NCBI GenBank assembly: GCA_015490715.1
Contig: WFXH01000088.1
Coordinates: forward strand, 1-64,000
Source: Saprospiraceae bacterium
GTDB taxonomy: Bacteria > Bacteroidota > Bacteroidia > Chitinophagales > Saprospiraceae
Length of the DNA: 64,000 nucleotides
Direction of reading: 5' to 3'
The notes below the pieces were generated by a model. The model saw only the letters and a list, made by a program, of their open reading frames with translations. It was not told where the DNA came from and searched no databases. The translations under genes were made by a program, and so were the position numbers. Shown here piece after piece: positions 8,652 to 18,096 of this stretch; the stretch's first letter is position 1; the number at the start of each line of letters is the position of its first letter.

Positions 8652-9535
8652 GGCATCTTCCTTTTATCTCGGTATTCAGAGAGCATTTCGCGTAGGGCAA
8701 TTTCCCAGTGTCGAACAGGTACTTGCCAGGTGCGCACGATTTTATGCAGGTCTAAACGGCTATTGGTAGGGCGCTCCACACGTGAGGGGTATTCAGAACT
8801 CGATATGGCTTGTACATCGATTTTTATGCCCTTCAACTCAAAGATTTTTTGTGCAAAGCCCCACCATGAGGTGTATCCCTCATTGGCGTAGTTGTAGATT
8901 TCGCCTTGCCAGGGGATGCGTTCGACTGCGCTTTTGCGGATGATATGCAGTATTGCCTGGGCGAGATCTTTGGCGTAGGTAGGCGAGCCAATTTGATCAT
9001 CAACGACGCGGATGGATTTTTTTGTCTTAGCCAGTTCGAGCATCGTGAGGACAAAGTTTTTTCCCCTCGTAGAATATAGCCAAGAGGTGCGAATGATGAG
9101 CGAGGGAGCGCCGCTCTTGAGGAGGAGTTGTTCGCCCGCATATTTCGAACGCGCATAGACGCCTTTTGGGTTGGCTGGGCGGGATTCGTCGATTGGGGCA
9201 TTGTCGGTGGCGTGGTAGACGTAGTCGGTACTGATGTGGACGATGGGTATCTGGTATTTTTTACACATGGCGCCCAGGCCTTCGAGTGCATGAGCGTTGA
9301 TATTGAAGGCGGTATCCTGGTTTTCTTCTGCCTTTTCTACATCGGTGTACGCAGCGGCGTTGATCACGTAATCGGGCCAATAGAGCTTGAGGTATTGGGC
9401 AAAGCGGTCGGTTTGGCAGATATCCAATTGGCGTCGTGTCAGGGGTATAATGCGGATATCGGGCATTTGCGCTCCCCACTGCTTGAGATGCGATCCGAGT
9501 TGGCCGTCTGCTCCTGTGACAAGGACGTTGATCAT
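8639..9535 (-). CDS. rfbD: dTDP-4-dehydrorhamnose reductase
   Basis: 298 residues from the ATG at 9535. N-terminal Rossmann motif VTGADGQLGSHL, then the short-chain dehydrogenase pair: Tyr/Lys in YARSKYAGE, with Ser in HISTDYVY. It makes dTDP-L-rhamnose, the last step of the pathway, using NAD(P)H. The start overlaps the rfbC stop as ATGA, the normal Rml coupling; a GTG three codons earlier is less likely. The partners rfbA and rfbB are not in the window. Confidence 0.93.
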   Translation of the reverse strand: MINVLVTGADGQLGSHLKQWGAQMPDIRIIPLTRRQLDICQTDRFAQYLKLYWPDYVINAAAYTDVEKAEENQDTAFNINAHALEGLGAMCKKYQIPIVHISTDYVYHATDNAPIDESRPANPKGVYARSKYAGEQLLLKSGAPSLIIRTSWLYSTRGKNFVLTMLELAKTKKSIRVVDDQIGSPTYAKDLAQAILHIIRKSAVERIPWQGEIYNYANEGYTSWWGFAQKIFELKGIKIDVQAISSSEYPSRVERPTNSRLDLHKIVRTWQVPVRHWEIALREMLSEYRDKRKMPWQR

Positions 9536-10083
9536 AGCATCCACGCTTCTTTATGCAAGAAGGCCGGCCACTGTTGGTCTTTGGCCGAGAGGAGGTACGG
9601 CCGATCGACGGTAGGCCATTGTATGGAAAGGGTGTCGTCGAGTGGGTGAATGCCGCGCTCGCTATGAGGGGCATAGTAATTGTCGCATTTGTAGGAGACG
9701 ATGGTATTGTCTTCGAGCGCCAGGTATCCATGAGCAAAGCCACGGGGAATGAGAAGCTGATATTTGTTGTCGTCGGAGAGCACCACCCCCACGTATTTGC
9801 CATAAGTGGGACTTTGAGGTCGCAGGTCTACTGCTACATCGAAGATGCTGCCGCGGATGACGCGCACGAGTTTGGCCTGTGCATCCTTTCCGATTTGAAA
9901 GTGTAGACCTCGAAGCACGCCCTTGTTCGACATGGCTTCGTTGTCTTGTACCCAAGTATAGCGGAGCCCGGCTTGATGAAATTTTTCACGATGAAACGTC
10001 TCCATAAAATATCCGCGCTCGTCCTCCCATACTTGGGGTTTGATAAGCCAAACCCCTTCGATATGGGTTTTGTCGAATTTCAT
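9532..10083 (-). CDS. rfbC: dTDP-4-dehydrorhamnose 3,5-epimerase
   Basis: 183 residues from ATG 10083; a TTG three codons upstream is rejected. RmlC cupin features: DERGYFMETFH, RGLHFQ with the catalytic His, VDLRPQSPTYGK, and RGFAHGYLAL. It epimerises C3 and C5 of dTDP-4-keto-6-deoxyglucose. Ten bases separate it from the der stop and it overlaps rfbD by four, so it sits inside the operon. The rhamnose product would feed surface polysaccharide. Confidence 0.95.
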   Translation of the reverse strand: MKFDKTHIEGVWLIKPQVWEDERGYFMETFHREKFHQAGLRYTWVQDNEAMSNKGVLRGLHFQIGKDAQAKLVRVIRGSIFDVAVDLRPQSPTYGKYVGVVLSDDNKYQLLIPRGFAHGYLALEDNTIVSYKCDNYYAPHSERGIHPLDDTLSIQWPTVDRPYLLSAKDQQWPAFLHKEAWML

Positions 10084-10093
10084 AGTGGGCAAT

Positions 10094-11410
10094 TTACCGA
10101 CTTTTTCGAAAATATAGTGTTAGCGGTACCCCCGTAAAGTTATACATTTTTCGCAATTGGTTTTCGACAAATTGGCGATAGGGTTCTTTGATGTGTCTTG
10201 GATGATTGGAAAAAAACACAAACGCGGGGTAGGCCAGAGGTAACTGAGTGGCGTATTTGATGCGTACCGGGCGATGTCGGTAGAGTGGTGGGGGGTGTTT
10301 TTCGGTGATTTCCTGTATGAAACGGTTGAGCTCAGAGGTTTTTATACGGCGCTTGCGGTTTTGGTACACCTCGAGGGCGGCATCGACGGCTTTGAGGAGG
10401 CGTTGTTTTTCCTTGACGGAAGTAAAGACGATGGGATAATCGCGAAAGGGAGCCGTCTGGCTACGGATGTATTCTTCGAATTTCCGTGCCGTGTGGGTGT
10501 CTTTTTCGATGAGATCCCATTTGTTGACGACTACCACAATGCCCTTGTGCTTGTCGATGCACTGCCAGAGGATTTGCTTGTCCTGTGATTCGAAGCCTCT
10601 GGTGGCGTCAATCATGAGCAAGCAGACATCGGCCTCTTCGATGGCTTTTATGGTGCGCAGGGCGGAGTAAAATTCGAGGTTTTCTTTGATCTTCGACTTT
10701 TTTCGCAGTCCTGCGGTATCGATGAGGATAAAATGCCGATCAAACTTTCGGAATTCGGTGTGGAGCGCATCGCGCGTCGTACCGGGTATGTCGGTGACGA
10801 CGTTGCGCTCTTCGCCGACCAGGGCATTGACCAGCGATGATTTACCGACATTGGGCCTCCCCACGATGGCCAGCTTTGGGATATCTTCACCGGTCGTCGG
10901 CGTGGATTCTTCCTGTTCTGGCATACATTCTGTCAAGGCATCTAAAAGCTCACCAGTGCCGCTGCCCGTAATGGCTGAAATAAAGAAAGTGTTGTCGAAG
11001 CCAAGACCCCAAAACTCGTTTGCAGTGAGTAGTCGTTCGTGATTGTCGACTTTATTGACTGCTACGAAGACGGGTTTGTTGGTCTGGCGCAAGATGTCGG
11101 CAATGCTCTCATCGATATCGGTGATGCCGGTGGTTGCGTCGGTGACGAAGATAATGTGCGAGGCTTCTTCAATGGCGATTTGTACCTGTTGGCGTATGGC
11201 CTGCTCGAAGACGTCGTCGGATTGGGGCACAAAGCCCCCCGTGTCGATGACGTTAAAGGTCTTACCGATCCACTCGGATTCGCCGTAAATGCGGTCACGC
11301 GTCACTCCACTGATGTCGTCGACGATCGACTTGCGCTCTCCTACGAGTCGATTGAAGAGCGTTGATTTACCGACATTGGGCCTTCCCACGATGGCTACGA
11401 TGTGTGCCAT
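10094..11410 (-). CDS. der: Ribosome biogenesis GTPase Der (EngA)
   Basis: 438 residues with the family's two tandem GTPase domains. The first P-loop is GRPNVGKSTLFNRLVG near residue 8 and the second GRPNVGKSSLVNALVG near 183. The G4 motifs NKVD and NKWD are present, and a C-terminal KH-like domain (about 355-438) follows. It acts in 50S subunit assembly. It lies 18 bases downstream of the phosphatase gene and 10 bases before rfbC. Confidence 0.97.
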   Translation of the reverse strand: MAHIVAIVGRPNVGKSTLFNRLVGERKSIVDDISGVTRDRIYGESEWIGKTFNVIDTGGFVPQSDDVFEQAIRQQVQIAIEEASHIIFVTDATTGITDIDESIADILRQTNKPVFVAVNKVDNHERLLTANEFWGLGFDNTFFISAITGSGTGELLDALTECMPEQEESTPTTGEDIPKLAIVGRPNVGKSSLVNALVGEERNVVTDIPGTTRDALHTEFRKFDRHFILIDTAGLRKKSKIKENLEFYSALRTIKAIEEADVCLLMIDATRGFESQDKQILWQCIDKHKGIVVVVNKWDLIEKDTHTARKFEEYIRSQTAPFRDYPIVFTSVKEKQRLLKAVDAALEVYQNRKRRIKTSELNRFIQEITEKHPPPLYRHRPVRIKYATQLPLAYPAFVFFSNHPRHIKEPYRQFVENQLRKMYNFTGVPLTLYFRKSR

Positions 11411-11428
11411 ATTGCTAATTTGTTACGT

Positions 11429-13306
11429 TTAACGCAATCGCACGCGTTCGATTTCCGCAAAGGTGTCGGGATCGACGACTTCCATATCGATGCGTTTTCC
11501 CTGCACGTGGAAGAGCACTAAGGCATTGAGTGTGGAGAATATTTGCACGTCGTCGCTCCAGGGGAGCTGTTCCTGTGCGTAATATGGTGCACCAGCGGCT
11601 CCGTTGGTGATTTGGGTAAAGGGCCGTGAAAGGTGCAGGCGTTTTTTATCCCAATGAGGAGGATAAATCGGCGTTTTGCTGGTGAGGATCAGCCTACTGT
11701 AGTTGTGTTCGTCGCCGTGGAGTAGGCTGACGCATTTGGAACAGCGGTTGACGACGATGTCGAGTAATTCATCGCGACGTTCGATGATGCCTTTGGGATG
11801 GGGCTGTCCATTGATGTACGGTCGGATGTCGTTATTGCCGTGATACCACATGTCGTCGCGGGCATGTCCGCCGTTGGGAAATGCCGGCGTGTGCATTGTT
11901 ACGAATACATGGTCAATATCTGGATCGGCTTCGAGCTTTCGAACTACCGTGTCCAACCATTTTAATTGTGCATCCATGATGTAGCCGTGTACATTGCCCG
12001 AAACGAGTGGGATTTTCCCGGTCGAAGGGGCGTACCAATAATTGGAATTCATGACGATGACGGCTACATTGTCGTAGGTGTAGTAGTAGACGTTTTCCTT
12101 ATAGCTTGGGAAATCCATCTGGTCGGGATTGGGGTCGTAGGGTTCGCCGTCTTCGCTTACCGGACCGTTTAGGGGATTGACGAAGTGTTGGGCAAACAGG
12201 GCCTCCGACGAGGCATCGGCGAAGGGAAATCGATCGATCGCAATGCCGTTGTCAAAGGCGCGCATGAGGGCTTCGTGATTGCCCATGCCGATGTACATGG
12301 GTGCGTAATGCCAGTAGTATCGCACGGCATTTTTAAAGTTGGCGTATTCGAGATTCATCACATCGGGATCCGTCTTATAGCCATCGATCATGTCGCCTGT
12401 GAATTGGAAGAATTTCGCCCCGCGCTGGAGAGCGAGAGTGGTCATCTTTTTTAGAATGTAGGCATTGGTGCCGTAGATACTGCGCTCACCTCCTCCTTGG
12501 CCGGAGCGGCTATCGCTGGCAAAGGCCCAAGTAAAAGACGTTCGACTTCCCTTGCGCGGCGCTGTTTCAAATGAATAACTCTCCTTCCAGTCGCCGTAAA
12601 AGACCGTATAGCTGTATTGAGTGGTCGGTGACAGACCGGTTATAGGTATTTCATGCACGGTGGTGTCGCGTCGATCGGGCGTATAATACATCTTTCCGTT
12701 GACCTGAATGGCAACGACAGTAGGGGAGGAGGTGCGGAGCGAAATCACAACACTGGTGTCGGTGAGCATTTGCACAAAAGGGCCTTCGGTCAAGGTGATA
12801 TCGGTTGTAAAAGGCCCCTTTCCTTTGAGATTGACCTTGCCATCGTAGAGAAACTGTCCGTTGGCATCGACGATGCGGTAGCCCAGAATGAGTCTGCCCG
12901 TTTTCTCCCATTCGACGAAGTCGTATTTCCCTCGAAAGGTCTTTTTGATATTGAGCTTTGCCCTGCCGTGTTGAATCTTCAGATTACGCTTAAAAAATAC
13001 GGGCTGCGGAAATCGTATGCCTTCTGTTTTGATGAGGCCGTAGTAAATCGTGCCCTGGAAGCTCGTATCTTCAAAGTTCCACTCTACGCCATTGGCTGTG
13101 CCTTTGGGCAGACGCGCAATTTTTCGGTAGGTAAAGGGGTAGATGCGCACCTTTTGGAAAAAGGTATCTCCCTTGGTGGGATGGACTACATACAGGCCTG
13201 TAGAATCAGCATACATGTGGGAGTGTACGTCTGGTACGGCTATTTGACCGTTGATGGCAGCCAGTACGAGCCAATAAGTTGTAGCGACAGTAAAGATCTT
13301 TTTCAT
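11429..13306 (-). CDS. Secreted purple-acid-phosphatase-like metallophosphoesterase
   Basis: 625 residues with a signal peptide (MKKIFTVATTYWLVLAAINGQ). A beta-rich N-terminal half includes a fibronectin/PAP-N-like segment (about 205-255, ITGLSPTTQYSYTVFYGDW). It leads into a metallophosphatase domain (about 260-570) with FASDSRSG, TGDMIDG, GNHEA, VTMHTPAF and LHGDEHNYSR, a full set of two-metal ligands. It probably hydrolyses phosphate esters outside the inner membrane; substrate unknown. No T9SS sorting domain is evident at its C-terminus. It lies 12 bases after glmM and 18 before der, an odd place for a secreted enzyme. Confidence 0.85.
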   Translation of the reverse strand: MKKIFTVATTYWLVLAAINGQIAVPDVHSHMYADSTGLYVVHPTKGDTFFQKVRIYPFTYRKIARLPKGTANGVEWNFEDTSFQGTIYYGLIKTEGIRFPQPVFFKRNLKIQHGRAKLNIKKTFRGKYDFVEWEKTGRLILGYRIVDANGQFLYDGKVNLKGKGPFTTDITLTEGPFVQMLTDTSVVISLRTSSPTVVAIQVNGKMYYTPDRRDTTVHEIPITGLSPTTQYSYTVFYGDWKESYSFETAPRKGSRTSFTWAFASDSRSGQGGGERSIYGTNAYILKKMTTLALQRGAKFFQFTGDMIDGYKTDPDVMNLEYANFKNAVRYYWHYAPMYIGMGNHEALMRAFDNGIAIDRFPFADASSEALFAQHFVNPLNGPVSEDGEPYDPNPDQMDFPSYKENVYYYTYDNVAVIVMNSNYWYAPSTGKIPLVSGNVHGYIMDAQLKWLDTVVRKLEADPDIDHVFVTMHTPAFPNGGHARDDMWYHGNNDIRPYINGQPHPKGIIERRDELLDIVVNRCSKCVSLLHGDEHNYSRLILTSKTPIYPPHWDKKRLHLSRPFTQITNGAAGAPYYAQEQLPWSDDVQIFSTLNALVLFHVQGKRIDMEVVDPDTFAEIERVRLR

Positions 13307-13318
13307 ACAGCGTTCATC

Positions 13319-14722
13319 TTATGAATTGACAATTTCTTCTATCTCCTGTTGGATGTATTGGACAAAAGTTTCAGCACGCTCTTGCGCTTCTTCGCGTGTT
13401 GGAGCTTCGGCGTAGATGCGCAGAATAGGTTCGGTGTTGGACGGGCGTATGTGTACCCATCCATCATTGAAGTACCATTTTATACCATCGCTCTGATCAA
13501 TAGATTGAACATCGACGGGCGTTTTATTCGACAACCTGGTCAACAAGGTGGGAAGCGATACGGCCCTGTCGAGGGGCATTTTTGTCTTATAGATGATGTA
13601 TTGTGGTAGCTGTTGTTTCCACTGGGATAGGGTATAATCAAAATGAATCATGCCACTGAGTACCAGTGCAATGCCGACAAGGGCATCGCGGCCGTAGTGC
13701 AAAGGGGGATAGATGACTCCTCCGTTGCCCTCACCTCCGATGACGGCGTTGGTCTCTTTCATTCTCTGGATGACATGGGCTTCACCTACGCGCGAGGCTG
13801 CGTAGTTGCCGCCGTACTTGAGGGTAATATCGCGCAGTGCCTGGGTAGAAGAGAGATTGGACACCGTGTTGCCTGGATGCTGGGACAGGACATAATCGGC
13901 TGCTGCGACGAGGGTGTATTCTTCATTAAATGGTTGGCCGTGTTCGTCGATAAAAACGAGGCGATCGACATCGGGATCGACTGCGATACCCAGATCTGCA
14001 CCCACTTCTTTGACGCGACGACACAAATCATGCAGATGTTCGGGCAACGGCTCCGGGTTGTGCACAAACCGACCATCCATCGTGGCATGGAGGACTTCGT
14101 AATCGCAGTGCAAAGCCTGCATAAGTGCCGGCACAGCTAATGCTCCTACGGAGTTGATGCCATCGATGACGATGCGAAACTTACGCTTGCGGATGGCCTC
14201 GGTGCGCACAAGGGGTAGCGAAAGGATCGCACATACGTGGTGATCGAGTGCATCAGTACAACGATAGACGTTTCCGAAGCTGTCAATGGGAGCATAGGTA
14301 AAGGTAGATTGGTCGAAAAAGGCCGAAAGTGATTGGAAATCATCAGGTGAGAGTACTTCTCCTTCGCGGTTGAGAAATTTTAAGGCATTCCATTCGATAG
14401 GATTGTGGCTGGCGGTGATGACGATACCTCCGTGGGCATCATAGTAGCGTACCGCCATTTCGGTAGTAGGGGTGGTGGCGAGGTCGAGTTGTAAGACATC
14501 TACGCCCATCATTACCAGCGTACTCTCCACAATCATCGAGATCCACTTTCCACTCGGTCGGGCATCGCGTCCCACGACTATTTTTAGATCAGTAGAGTTT
14601 GTGTTGTCCTTACACCAGGTGGCAAAAGCACTTACCGCCCGAACGATCTGTGGAGGATGTAGTCCCTCTACATCCACTCCAATGGTGCCCCTAAGGCCAC
14701 TTATCGATGTCATCAAAGGCAT
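13319..14722 (-). CDS. glmM: Phosphoglucosamine mutase-type phosphohexomutase
   Basis: 467 residues. All four phosphohexomutase elements are visible: the phosphoserine loop TASHNP, the metal loop DPDVDRL, the sugar loop GEGNGG and the phosphate-binding loop RPSNTEP. It probably converts glucosamine-6-P to glucosamine-1-P for peptidoglycan and lipid A; phosphomannomutase activity cannot be excluded by eye. Start is ATG 14722 or ATG 14713, the second directly before TSISGLRGTIG. First gene of the minus-strand operon that runs to ung; no clear promoter motif seen upstream. Confidence 0.88.
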   Translation of the reverse strand: MPLMTSISGLRGTIGVDVEGLHPPQIVRAVSAFATWCKDNTNSTDLKIVVGRDARPSGKWISMIVESTLVMMGVDVLQLDLATTPTTEMAVRYYDAHGGIVITASHNPIEWNALKFLNREGEVLSPDDFQSLSAFFDQSTFTYAPIDSFGNVYRCTDALDHHVCAILSLPLVRTEAIRKRKFRIVIDGINSVGALAVPALMQALHCDYEVLHATMDGRFVHNPEPLPEHLHDLCRRVKEVGADLGIAVDPDVDRLVFIDEHGQPFNEEYTLVAAADYVLSQHPGNTVSNLSSTQALRDITLKYGGNYAASRVGEAHVIQRMKETNAVIGGEGNGGVIYPPLHYGRDALVGIALVLSGMIHFDYTLSQWKQQLPQYIIYKTKMPLDRAVSLPTLLTRLSNKTPVDVQSIDQSDGIKWYFNDGWVHIRPSNTEPILRIYAEAPTREEAQERAETFVQYIQQEIEEIVNS

Positions 14723-14832
14723 GAGCAGTAGATTTCATCCATACAACGCTCAATATCCGGCCTACCATGCATCTGTCCATGTATAAACTTCGATATGCAT
14801 TAAATGTTACATTACTTGTAAGATCATCGCAG

Positions 14833-15057
14833 ATGAATCGACGTGAGGTATTCATAGCAGTAGGATTTGTGCTTTTTCTTCTGGGAATGTTGTCGCTCAT
14901 TTTATCCTTTGTGGGGATGCAGTTCGTCTTTATGAAATGGCTCGACGCGTGGGGAAAGGGTTACGGTACCCTCTTTCGAATACTCATCATCGGCTTGGGT
15001 ATCCTCATGGCATATTTTGGATCAGAGTCTGAGGTTAAAAACTCGGACAAAAATTGA
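14833..15057 (+). CDS. Small membrane protein of unknown function
   Basis: 74 residues from ATG 14833; the frame is open back to 14767, but the upstream part reads like non-coding sequence. Two hydrophobic segments (about 7-27 and 46-62) flank a short loop (MKWLDAWGKGYG), so both ends probably face the cytoplasm. The tail is polar (SESEVKNSDKN). No family recognised. It converges with the PorP/SprF-like gene and overlaps its 3' end by 23 bases, which makes it either a real compact neighbour or a weak call. Codon use looks normal for the window. Confidence 0.55.
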   Translation: MNRREVFIAVGFVLFLLGMLSLILSFVGMQFVFMKWLDAWGKGYGTLFRILIIGLGILMAYFGSESEVKNSDKN

Positions 15058-16138
15058 AGTCGTTGGTGTATTCGCCGATGTAGCTAATCGAAAATTCGTA
15101 GCTGAATAAGCCGACGTATCGCGCACCAAAATCAGAAATGGATTGCGCCATTAGTGTGTGGATAAAGAGTCCTTTGATCTCGAGTCCAACGCCTATTTCG
15201 ATGGCTTTGGGTAGAAGTGGAGTAGTGGGGGTATTCCCCAAGCGCAGAGCCGAGGTGAATCGCACTGCCTGTACATTGCCTTCATAAAAGAGCTTTCGGA
15301 AGGAAAGGCCAGTGCTGAGATCGAGATGTGGTCCCTGGCGTAAAAATCGCATGGAGGGATACCATGCATAGCCTTCTTGAGCGATGCGATAACTGCTGTA
15401 CAGTACAAACCTTCGAAAGAGGACACTGCTCTTTGAGAAGGGGACGTTTTGGCTCTGGACAAGGGAATAAAACGAACTCTGGGCAGGTAATATGTGGTAA
15501 GTGGCTAAGCCAACCACAAAACTCCGGTATGGGGATGGTTGTGTGGTAAAACGCAGTCCTACAGAGAGCTCAGGAAAAGCCAAGACATTGGGAGGTAGTG
15601 ATTCGTTGGTCGGCAGCGTGTAACCATCGACGCCGTTGAATTGGTCTTGAAAGGTCAAGTTTTCATAACTAATACCGCGCTGCGTAATCCCGAATTGCAG
15701 CCCTGCCGAAAGATAACTCTTTCGGAGAGGATGGAGATTGTAGGAATACGATGCTCCGAGGGCAATGTGATTGGTATAGCTTCCGAAGAAGTTGAATCGA
15801 TCGCTAAAAAACACCAGTCCGATGCCCCAATAGTCGTTTAAAGAACCAAAAGGGCGGGAAAATTTGACGTCGCCACTAAAGAGATAGGACGAAAGTACAT
15901 GTCCGTCTAAGGGTGTCCATTGATTGCGGTAGGCAAAGGCAACGCGATATTGACCGGGTATTTGTGCTATTTCCGCGGGTGAGATCCAGAGAGCAGTGGC
16001 CAGTGCATCGGAAAAGCGCACATCTTGAGCTTGTGCTGAGTGAGGAGCATACAGTATCCACAAACAGAGAAAGAGCCATACGAACCTGGCCTTGTTTGGA
16101 CCATATATTACTCGATAAAGCCCTGTTGGCGCATCCAT
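15035..16138 (-). CDS. PorP/SprF-family type IX secretion membrane protein
   Basis: 367 residues with a signal segment ending near SAQAQD. PorP/SprF hallmarks follow: VAFAYRNQWTPLDG, an alternating beta-strand pattern through the body and AGLQFGITQRGI. Family members are outer-membrane barrels that work with the T9SS or anchor gliding adhesins such as SprB. The only possible start, ATG 16138, lies 31 bases inside the cystathionine beta-synthase-like gene, so translation is probably coupled. Being next to no large adhesin here, its partner is unknown; the giant cysteine-rich proteins at 54.9-64 kb are candidates (inference). Confidence 0.85.
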   Translation of the reverse strand: MDAPTGLYRVIYGPNKARFVWLFLCLWILYAPHSAQAQDVRFSDALATALWISPAEIAQIPGQYRVAFAYRNQWTPLDGHVLSSYLFSGDVKFSRPFGSLNDYWGIGLVFFSDRFNFFGSYTNHIALGASYSYNLHPLRKSYLSAGLQFGITQRGISYENLTFQDQFNGVDGYTLPTNESLPPNVLAFPELSVGLRFTTQPSPYRSFVVGLATYHILPAQSSFYSLVQSQNVPFSKSSVLFRRFVLYSSYRIAQEGYAWYPSMRFLRQGPHLDLSTGLSFRKLFYEGNVQAVRFTSALRLGNTPTTPLLPKAIEIGVGLEIKGLFIHTLMAQSISDFGARYVGLFSYEFSISYIGEYTNDFNFCPSF

Positions 16139-17088
16139 TCGTCGTTGTAGATTTTTTTGATGTAGCGGCTTCCGTGGTCGTGAAAGATGACGACGACGAC
16201 ATCATTACTGGTCAGTTGCTCGCGCAATTGGTGCAATCCGGCAAGTGCGGCCCCCGCCGAATACCCCATGAGCAAGCCTTCCTCACGGGCAAGCCGTCGG
16301 GCAGCAAGCGCTGCATCTTTGTCGGTGACTTTTTCGAAATGATCGATAATGTCAAAATCGACATTGCCCGGAATGATATCCTCCCCAATCCCTTCGGTCA
16401 AATAAGGATAGATTTCCTCCGGATCGTATTGTCCCGTCTCGTGGTACTTCTTAAAAACTGAACCGTAGGTGTCGATACCCCAAATGACGATATCCGGGTT
16501 TTGCTCTTTGAGGTAGCGTCCCGTACCGGAGATGGTACCGCCTGTACCTACGCCAACAACCAGATGGGTAATCTTTCCGTCTGTTTGCCTCCAAATCTCC
16601 GGGCCTGTGGTCAAATAGTGGGCTTTGGGGTTGGAAGGGTTTTCGTATTGATTGCACCAAAAGCTATTGGGAATTTCTTCGCTAAGACGACGCGCAACCG
16701 AGTAATATGAACGCGGATCATCGGCGGGTACATCGGTAGGGCAGATATAGACCTCGGCCCCCATGGCCTTCAGCATGTCGATCTTTTCTTTTGATTGCTT
16801 GTCTGTCGTAGTAAAGATGCATCGGTATCCGCGTACGGCAGCTACCAGCGCCAATCCCATGCCCGTGTTGCCCGAAGTACACTCGATAATGGTCCCTCCG
16901 GGTTTGAGCAATCCCGCCTTCTCGGCATCGTCAATCATCTGGATGGCCATGCGGTCTTTGATGGAATGGCCGGGATTGAAGGTCTCCACTTTTGCAAAGA
17001 CGGTGGCGGGTATTTCATGGACCGATTTGTGGAGCTTGATCAGCGGGGTATTGCCCACCGTTTCAAGTACGTTGTCGTAATACTCCAT
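16108..17088 (-). CDS. Cystathionine beta-synthase/cysteine synthase-like PLP enzyme
   Basis: 326 residues from ATG 17088. The fold-type II PLP features are clear: VGNTPLIKL, HSIKDRMA with the Schiff-base Lys, ECTSGNTGMGL, and GVGTGGTISGTGRYLK for the cofactor phosphate. The C-terminal HDHGSRYIKKIYNDEWM resembles cystathionine beta-synthases more than CysK, but there is no C-terminal CBS-domain pair. It uses serine or O-acetylserine with homocysteine or sulfide. Methionine-cycle support comes from ahcY in the same window, though far away. It sits 64 bases after the LysM gene and overlaps the PorP/SprF-like gene by 31. Confidence 0.85.
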   Translation of the reverse strand: MEYYDNVLETVGNTPLIKLHKSVHEIPATVFAKVETFNPGHSIKDRMAIQMIDDAEKAGLLKPGGTIIECTSGNTGMGLALVAAVRGYRCIFTTTDKQSKEKIDMLKAMGAEVYICPTDVPADDPRSYYSVARRLSEEIPNSFWCNQYENPSNPKAHYLTTGPEIWRQTDGKITHLVVGVGTGGTISGTGRYLKEQNPDIVIWGIDTYGSVFKKYHETGQYDPEEIYPYLTEGIGEDIIPGNVDFDIIDHFEKVTDKDAALAARRLAREEGLLMGYSAGAALAGLHQLREQLTSNDVVVVIFHDHGSRYIKKIYNDEWMRQQGFIE

Positions 17089-17152
17089 AACACCACGCAG
17101 ATGGTACACTCAAAGGAACGCATCAAATAGGGGCATGTTGTGCTGAAGATCC

Positions 17153-18070
17153 TCAATTGGCATCTTCTACCGGGGCATGATACACGATCTTGGCGTAAAA
17201 TCGACTGTCCAAAATACCCAGTTCATCGGCGACTCCCTTGGACACCACCATGTCGATATCTGATGGATAGGCCCCCTCTAAGATGGTACCAACGACACGG
17301 GCCTTGACCCGCGTATCCAACAAAGGATTGATGATTTCGATGATGCTGCCCTCGGGAATGTGCCGATGCAAAACGTATAACCCCTGTACGTCGGACGATT
17401 TGTCCCAATACCCTACCGAACTGATCTCCACAATGCGTTCGGTAGCCCTGTCTGTAAACTGTTGTTCTAAACTGTGTTTTTCGTCTTGATGCGTGCGATA
17501 CTGACGCACTGCTTCTGCTTTCTCAATGGGATCGACTCCTCCCTTGGCCAGCCATCCTATTTGCAAATATTGGCCCGGCAGTATGCGATAGTCCTCCAGG
17601 GTGTTGAGCTGTGCAAGGTTGTCCACAGAGGTGTGCCATTTTCTGCGAGCTATTCCGTACAGCGTTTCCCCTTTTTGTACGCGATAAAACACCGGCACAT
17701 AACCTTGTGAGGTATCTAAATGAGGGTCTTTTAATATTGCCGCCGGCGAAATCGCTATGCGTAACGTGTCTCCATAACGCAGCAAGTGTCCATCTCTAAG
17801 TGCAGGATTGTCTTCTAAAATAGTCGTCACATCGGAGCCATAAAATCGCGCAATAGAATACAGCGTTTCCCCTTTTTTTACGAGATGGTAGACATAGTCG
17901 TTGCCCTCACCGGATTGAATCACAATCTCATGCGGATATCGAATACCAACCAAGGCCCGGGACATCAAAGGTTGATCCTGTGTATTTTGTGCCGTCGCAG
18001 CCCCCACCAAAGAGTGGCAAAAAACCATCAAGGCATACATTCTCCACCATCGATCTCTCCGTGCTTTCAT
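17153..18070 (-). CDS. Secreted protein with two LysM domains and a double-psi beta-barrel
   Basis: 305 residues. A signal peptide (about 1-27, ending VGAATAQ) is followed by LysM 1 (about 60-105, YHLVKKGETLYSIARFYG) and LysM 2 (about 127-172, FYRVQKGETLYGIARRKW). A charged linker leads to a C-terminal RlpA-like double-psi barrel (about 210-300, GLYVLHRHIPEGSIIEI through VVSKGVADELGI). LysM binds peptidoglycan. RlpA barrels can be lytic transglycosylases, but I cannot confirm the catalytic Asp. Probable wall-binding periplasmic protein. It has its own -7 box and starts a cluster with the PLP enzyme and PorP/SprF-like gene. Confidence 0.85.
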   Translation of the reverse strand: MKARRDRWWRMYALMVFCHSLVGAATAQNTQDQPLMSRALVGIRYPHEIVIQSGEGNDYVYHLVKKGETLYSIARFYGSDVTTILEDNPALRDGHLLRYGDTLRIAISPAAILKDPHLDTSQGYVPVFYRVQKGETLYGIARRKWHTSVDNLAQLNTLEDYRILPGQYLQIGWLAKGGVDPIEKAEAVRQYRTHQDEKHSLEQQFTDRATERIVEISSVGYWDKSSDVQGLYVLHRHIPEGSIIEIINPLLDTRVKARVVGTILEGAYPSDIDMVVSKGVADELGILDSRFYAKIVYHAPVEDAN

Positions 18071-18096
18071 ATCTTTATACGATTTAAAATCCGCTG

